Shown here: positions 8,050 through 10,817 of the stretch, piece after piece
How positions within the stretch are numbered: the stretch's first letter is position 1
Layout of the letters: the number at the start of each line of letters is the position of its first letter
Assembly: GCA_032353305.1 (NCBI GenBank)
Contig: JAUCNG010392257.1
Location: 1-10,817, forward strand
Source: Cephalothrix spiralis
Lineage: Eukaryota > Nemertea > Palaeonemertea > Archinemertea > Cephalotrichidae
Direction of reading: 5' to 3'
DNA: 10,817 nt
Made by a program: the position numbers and the translations under genes
Notes under the pieces: generated by a model
The model's database searches: none
The model's input: the letters and a program-made list of their open reading frames with translations, nothing else
What the model was told of the DNA's origin: nothing

Positions 8050-8663
8050 CTAGGACAATTCCTTCCAGGACTGTCACAGACTGTTTGCTCCAGACAATTC
8101 GTCTCAAGACATTTCGTCTCTTGAGATAATTCGCTCCGAGACAATTAAACCCAAATCACAAATTCATTCACAGAATTAGGCACGAAATTTCAAATTTATC
8201 ATAATTTGAAATGATGATCAATGATGGAACTTTGGAACGAATTTGCGTTTTGGGTCACTACAGTTAGACCAGGTAGACTCTAAACTTAGCTTTAACGCTA
8301 TGTTTCAATAGCTTAGAGATAAGTGCGCCAACGAGTTTTGTTCATGTTATTTGACGTTGAGATTAGGGATATATTTGTCAAAACTTAGCTTAATAACGTC
8401 AATAACCAAACGAAAAAACGTCAAAAACCAAACGAAATTGAAAATAAACAAAATGCTAATAATTCTAAATTTTGGGTGAATTGATTTGGGACGAATTGTC
8501 TTAGGCCGAATTATATCCTGGTACCCTTGGATCAAGTTCCAATGAAATGTTGTGAACTATAGTTCACAACATTTCAAGTTAGACTTGGAACTTGATCCAA
8601 GGGTACCAGGATAGCCGAATTGTCTCGGGGCGAATGGTCTTTGGACGAATTGTCCAGATACAA
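8050..8663. mobile_element. Inverted-repeat element built of GACAATTCG motifs
   Basis: The left part carries AGACAATTCGTCTC, AAGACATTTCGTCTC, GATAATTCGCTCC and GAGACAATTAAACCCAAATC (8084-8158). The right part carries the same motifs inverted: TTTGGGACGAATTGTC, GGCCGAATT, GCCGAATTGTCTCGGGGCGAA and GGACGAATTGTCC (8480-8663). These look like repeat-rich terminal inverted repeats of one element, with about 300 bp of AT-rich interior and no coding capacity. A palindromic MITE interrupts the right arm at 8513-8613. Outer limits are approximate. Confidence 0.65.
8513..8613. mobile_element. 101-bp palindromic MITE with 8-bp target-site duplication
   Basis: An outer perfect inverted repeat of 28 bp begins TATCCTGGTACCC (8514) and ends GGGTACCAGGATA (8613). 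Inside lies a second perfect 32-bp palindrome with half-sites GAAATGTTGTGAACTA and TAGTTCACAACATTTC (8544-8575). GCCGAATT occurs directly on both sides (8505-8512 and 8614-8621), as an 8-bp target-site duplication would. Eight-bp duplications are typical of hAT and P superfamilies. The insertion lies within the GACAATTCG-motif element, about 190 nt before exon D. Confidence 0.82.
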
Positions 8664-8801
8664 TTCAGACTTGAATCCCTTTTGTCTTTGAATTCTTTTT
8701 TCTCATCCTTGATTTATCTTTCTGGAGTTTACGCAATGGTTTTATCAATTCCGTCCATATCTTGCATGTTGGCAAATTTGCTCATGAGTATATTTTTTCA
8801 G

Positions 8802-8905
8802 ATATGGGTCGACGCCTGTCTTCAAATTTACTACACGTTAGGAGTTTCTTATGGACCCGTCATTACTTTTGCGAGCTTCAATAATTTTAATGATAGGTTC
8901 CTCAG
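8802..8905 (+). CDS. SLC6-family transporter, internal exon D (TM6, substrate-binding unwound helix)
   Basis: The acceptor tattttttcag ends at 8801 and the donor CAG|gtaaac starts at 8906. The exon is 104 nt, entering in phase 0 and leaving in phase 2. It reads IWVDACLQIYYTLGVSYG then PVITFASFNNFNDRFLR, which is TM6 and the start of the following loop. The Trp-x-Asp-Ala-x-x-Gln-Ile opening and the ASFN ending are family signatures. Gln (8823-8825) matches the chloride ligand of SLC6 carriers and Thr (8835-8837) the TM6 sodium/chloride-site position. The unwound segment is unusual: aromatic gate Tyr (8832) instead of Phe, Ser (8847) where many relatives have Gly, Tyr (8850) for Phe, and Pro at 8856. 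A long TIR element begins within about 15 nt of the donor. The next exon, for TM7, was not found downstream in the window. Confidence 0.93.
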
Positions 8906-8917
8906 GTAAACCTATAT

Positions 8918-10045
8918 TGTATGCCTTTTTTATTAATTGGTTTACGGACCCCGCCGCCAAAATCTTTCGCAAATAAAAAAATTGAATTTTTTTTTCTGCC
9001 GCAGATTGAAAAATGCCGCTAAGTTATGGAACGCCAAAAGGGTCAAAAACACACTGAGAACTCAAAATAATGTGTTGCGTAAGCTTGTTTTTTTGCAGAG
9101 CAGCTTTAATAGCTCTTTAGGTTTTACGCTGCTTCGTTTTATGCAACACATAACGCAGAAAAATGCTGCGCAGCGAAAATATGTTGCATAGCGCAGACTT
9201 TTGTCACGCAGCTCAATTTTTTGCGCGACACTCAAAAGTTTGCAGCGTGCAAAGTCGGTAAAATTTTTCATGTCGTGAAAAGTTTCTAAGCCTTCCAAAA
9301 CATGTCGCTTAGCTCAGTATAAATGTCGCCAACTGCCATTATTGCTTTGGCCGATTTGCCTTGTGCGATACGATTATGTTATAATGTAAAAATTATTCTG
9401 AATAAACTGTTTATATTATTGCTTCGTCGAGTATGGTACGTCCTTTCATATTGAGCTAAGCAACATGTTTTGTAAGGCTATGAAACTTTTCACGACATGG
9501 AAAAAATTTATCGACTTTGCACGCTGCAAACTTTGGAGTATCGCGCAAAATTGAGCTGCTGTGCAACATATTTTCGAGGGAGCAGCACTTATATTTGCGC
9601 TGCGCAGCATTTTTCTGCGTTACGTGCCATTTTCTGCGCTGCGCAGCAAATTTCTGCGCAGCGTAACATCTAAAACTAAGCTGCGTCGCTAAAAACAGAG
9701 TTACGCAACATAATTCAGGGGGTTCAGCATTTTTCTGCGTTACGTGTTGCACAAAACTAAGTAGCGTATACCTAAAGCTAAGCTGCTCCGCAAAAATAGA
9801 GTTACTACGTAACACATTATTTTGAGTTCTCGTTTTGACCCTTCTGGCGTTCCATACTATATAAATTAAAATGTAACGTTCTATCAACAACAAAAAGTTT
9901 GAATCATAAAATATATAATTGTTTTTACCGATGATGAGATTTTTTTTTAATTGGGCAGAAATTGTTATTTTTTCGCCGCGCGCAAACGTTGTTTTTTGAA
10001 AGGGTGGTACGTAAACCAATAAATGAAAAAAGGCGTAAAGCCTAT
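8918..10045. mobile_element. Non-autonomous long-TIR element, about 1.1 kb
   Basis: Long inverted arms surround a short unique centre (about 9320-9447). The left arm, 8918-9320, includes GCCTTTTTT, ATTGGTTTACG, GGAACGCCAAAAGGGTCAAA, ACTCAAAATAATGTGTT and GACTTTGCACGC-type blocks. Each is found inverted in 9448-10045. The arms differ by substitutions and by an extra duplicated block in the right arm, with a 120-bp period (CAGCATTTTTCTGCGTTACG at 9605 and 9725). CTGCGCAGC-type motifs recur. The 219-codon minus-strand reading at 9456-10115 is translated arm, not a gene. A possible degenerate duplication, CCTATATTG (8911) and CCTATAATG (10051), flanks the arms. Confidence 0.78.
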
Positions 10046-10185
10046 TATGACCTATAATGGTTTTGGATATTGATGGACCGATTTGAATGCTCGCTATTTT
10101 CGAATAGATCAACATTTCGTCGACATTTCAAAGTACATGTACTATGATTGTAGAGTAATGAACACAATATCCGTGTTTAAATGTT

Positions 10186-10290
10186 ATTAGCAAAAAATCC
10201 ACAATACGAAAAATTTATTTATAATCCTTTAATACTTTAAGTATTAAAGGATTATAAATAAATTTTTCGTATTGTGGATTTTTTGCTAAT
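10186..10290. repeat. Perfect 105-nt palindrome (52-bp arms, 1-nt centre)
   Basis: The left arm (10186-10237, starting ATTAGCAAAAAATCC) is the exact inverse of the right arm (10239-10290, ending GGATTTTTTGCTAAT). A single T at 10238 separates them. I found no mismatch in 52 pairs. The 12-mer TACATGTACTAT occurs directly at 10134-10145 and again at 10291-10302, immediately after the palindrome. It may be a very young foldback element, or an assembly or cloning snap-back artefact. It has no coding content. Confidence 0.9.
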
Positions 10291-10370
10291 TACATGTACT
10301 ATATTTATTGCGTATTTTGCCTCTATGCTTTTGGCGCGCCGAAATTGCCAGAACCTTCATACTTGTTTTA

Positions 10371-10808
10371 TAAGTATCTTACACGTATCATATTTTATCC
10401 AATTATAAGTCCCCGACTCACACGTAAGAAATTCAGTTCCTAGGATGGGCCCGATTCGGAGCTATAAGATCCACTGTATATTATAGTCAGATAGTTGACC
10501 CCCTAAGACTATATATTTCTGGAAAGGTCTTGGAAAATTATAATCCCTCGGGAGATTTAGATTTTTGCTCAACCCAGTTTGGTTGTGGCCAAAAACTTGA
10601 TTAAAAAATAAAATCATGTTTTTGGCTCCTCACCCTCATCCCCTTGGTTGAGCAAAAACCTAAACACCCGAGGTATCAGAATTTTTCTATACCTCTCCTG
10701 AAATATATAGTTTTAAAGGGTCAATTATATACTTAACTGCTGGGGGCACCCCTTTTGTACAATTTTAAATAGACTTTTATAGTATTAGGTACGTGTAAGA
10801 TATTTATG
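10371..10808. mobile_element. Foldback element, about 440 bp
   Basis: The outer ends TAAGTATCTTACACGT (10371) and ACGTGTAAGATATTTA (to 10806) are inverted copies. Inner arms match strongly: GACTATATATTTCTGGA on the left against inverse TCCTGAAATATATAGTTT on the right, CCTCGGGAGATTTAGATTTTTGCTCAACC by position against inverse copies at 10645-10675, and CCAAAAACTTGATT against AATCATGTTTTTGG at the centre (10589-10625). Nearly the whole segment could fold. It has no coding capacity and reaches almost to the window edge, so the right limit is uncertain. Confidence 0.7.
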
Positions 10809-10817
10809 TTAATTTGT

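Noticed and set aside
8592-8801. Upstream in-frame extension of exon D beginning at 8592
   Set aside because: The extension is translated MITE and AT-rich intron, the branch/pyrimidine tract and AG at 8800-8801 mark a clear acceptor, and SLC6 similarity begins exactly at 8802.
9456-10115. Minus-strand open reading of 219 codons
   Set aside because: It lies entirely in the right arm of the long-TIR element, its translation repeats RTQNNVLR/VTQKNAxxxK-type strings arising from DNA repeats, and no protein family is recognised. The matching left arm gives the related short reading at 8937-9191.

Overview
This window looks like genomic DNA from an invertebrate animal. It carries the middle of one intron-split protein-coding gene on the + strand, and the non-coding space is crowded with small transposable elements. 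Four internal exons, each bounded by consensus AG and GT splice signals and joined in frame, encode transmembrane segments 3 to 6 of a sodium/chloride-dependent neurotransmitter or amino-acid transporter (SLC6 / SNF family). The first exons (N-terminus, TM1-TM2) and the last ones (TM7-TM12, C-terminus) were not found here and presumably lie outside. The many-intron SLC6 gene, introns of 1.3-2.9 kb, AT-rich non-coding DNA and tRNA-derived SINEs fit a metazoan, and I would guess a marine invertebrate. The species, and the SLC6 subfamily, cannot be fixed from the sequence alone.

Layout: 1-1411 is upstream intron with a palindromic MITE (730-954). Exon A (1412-1661) carries TM3 and the start of extracellular loop 2. 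The next intron (1662-4572) holds a TA-flanked inverted-repeat element (1720-2290), a dispersed TGTTCCC-rich repeat and a TA-flanked 290-bp element with an internal 104-bp duplication (3098-3387). Exon B (4573-4705) carries the rest of loop 2 and TM4. The next intron (4706-6007) holds a tRNA-derived SINE. Exon C (6008-6142) carries TM5 and loop 3. The next intron (6143-8801) holds a TIR element with a second SINE copy inside it, a G/C-tract-bearing inverted repeat, and a GACAATTCG-motif element into which a 101-bp palindromic MITE has inserted with an 8-bp target-site duplication. Exon D (8802-8905) carries TM6. The last intron (8906 to the end) holds a 1.1-kb long-TIR element starting next to the exon D donor, a perfect 105-nt palindrome and a foldback element at the right edge.

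The reading frame is intact across all four exons, so the gene is probably functional. However, several substrate-site positions differ from the usual SLC6 pattern: the TM3 tyrosine is histidine, and the TM6 unwound segment has YYTLGVSYG where many relatives have a form of FFSLGxGFG. No prokaryotic operon, CRISPR array, rRNA or functional tRNA gene is present. The most interesting content is the divergent substrate site and the density and nesting of non-autonomous foldback elements in the introns.
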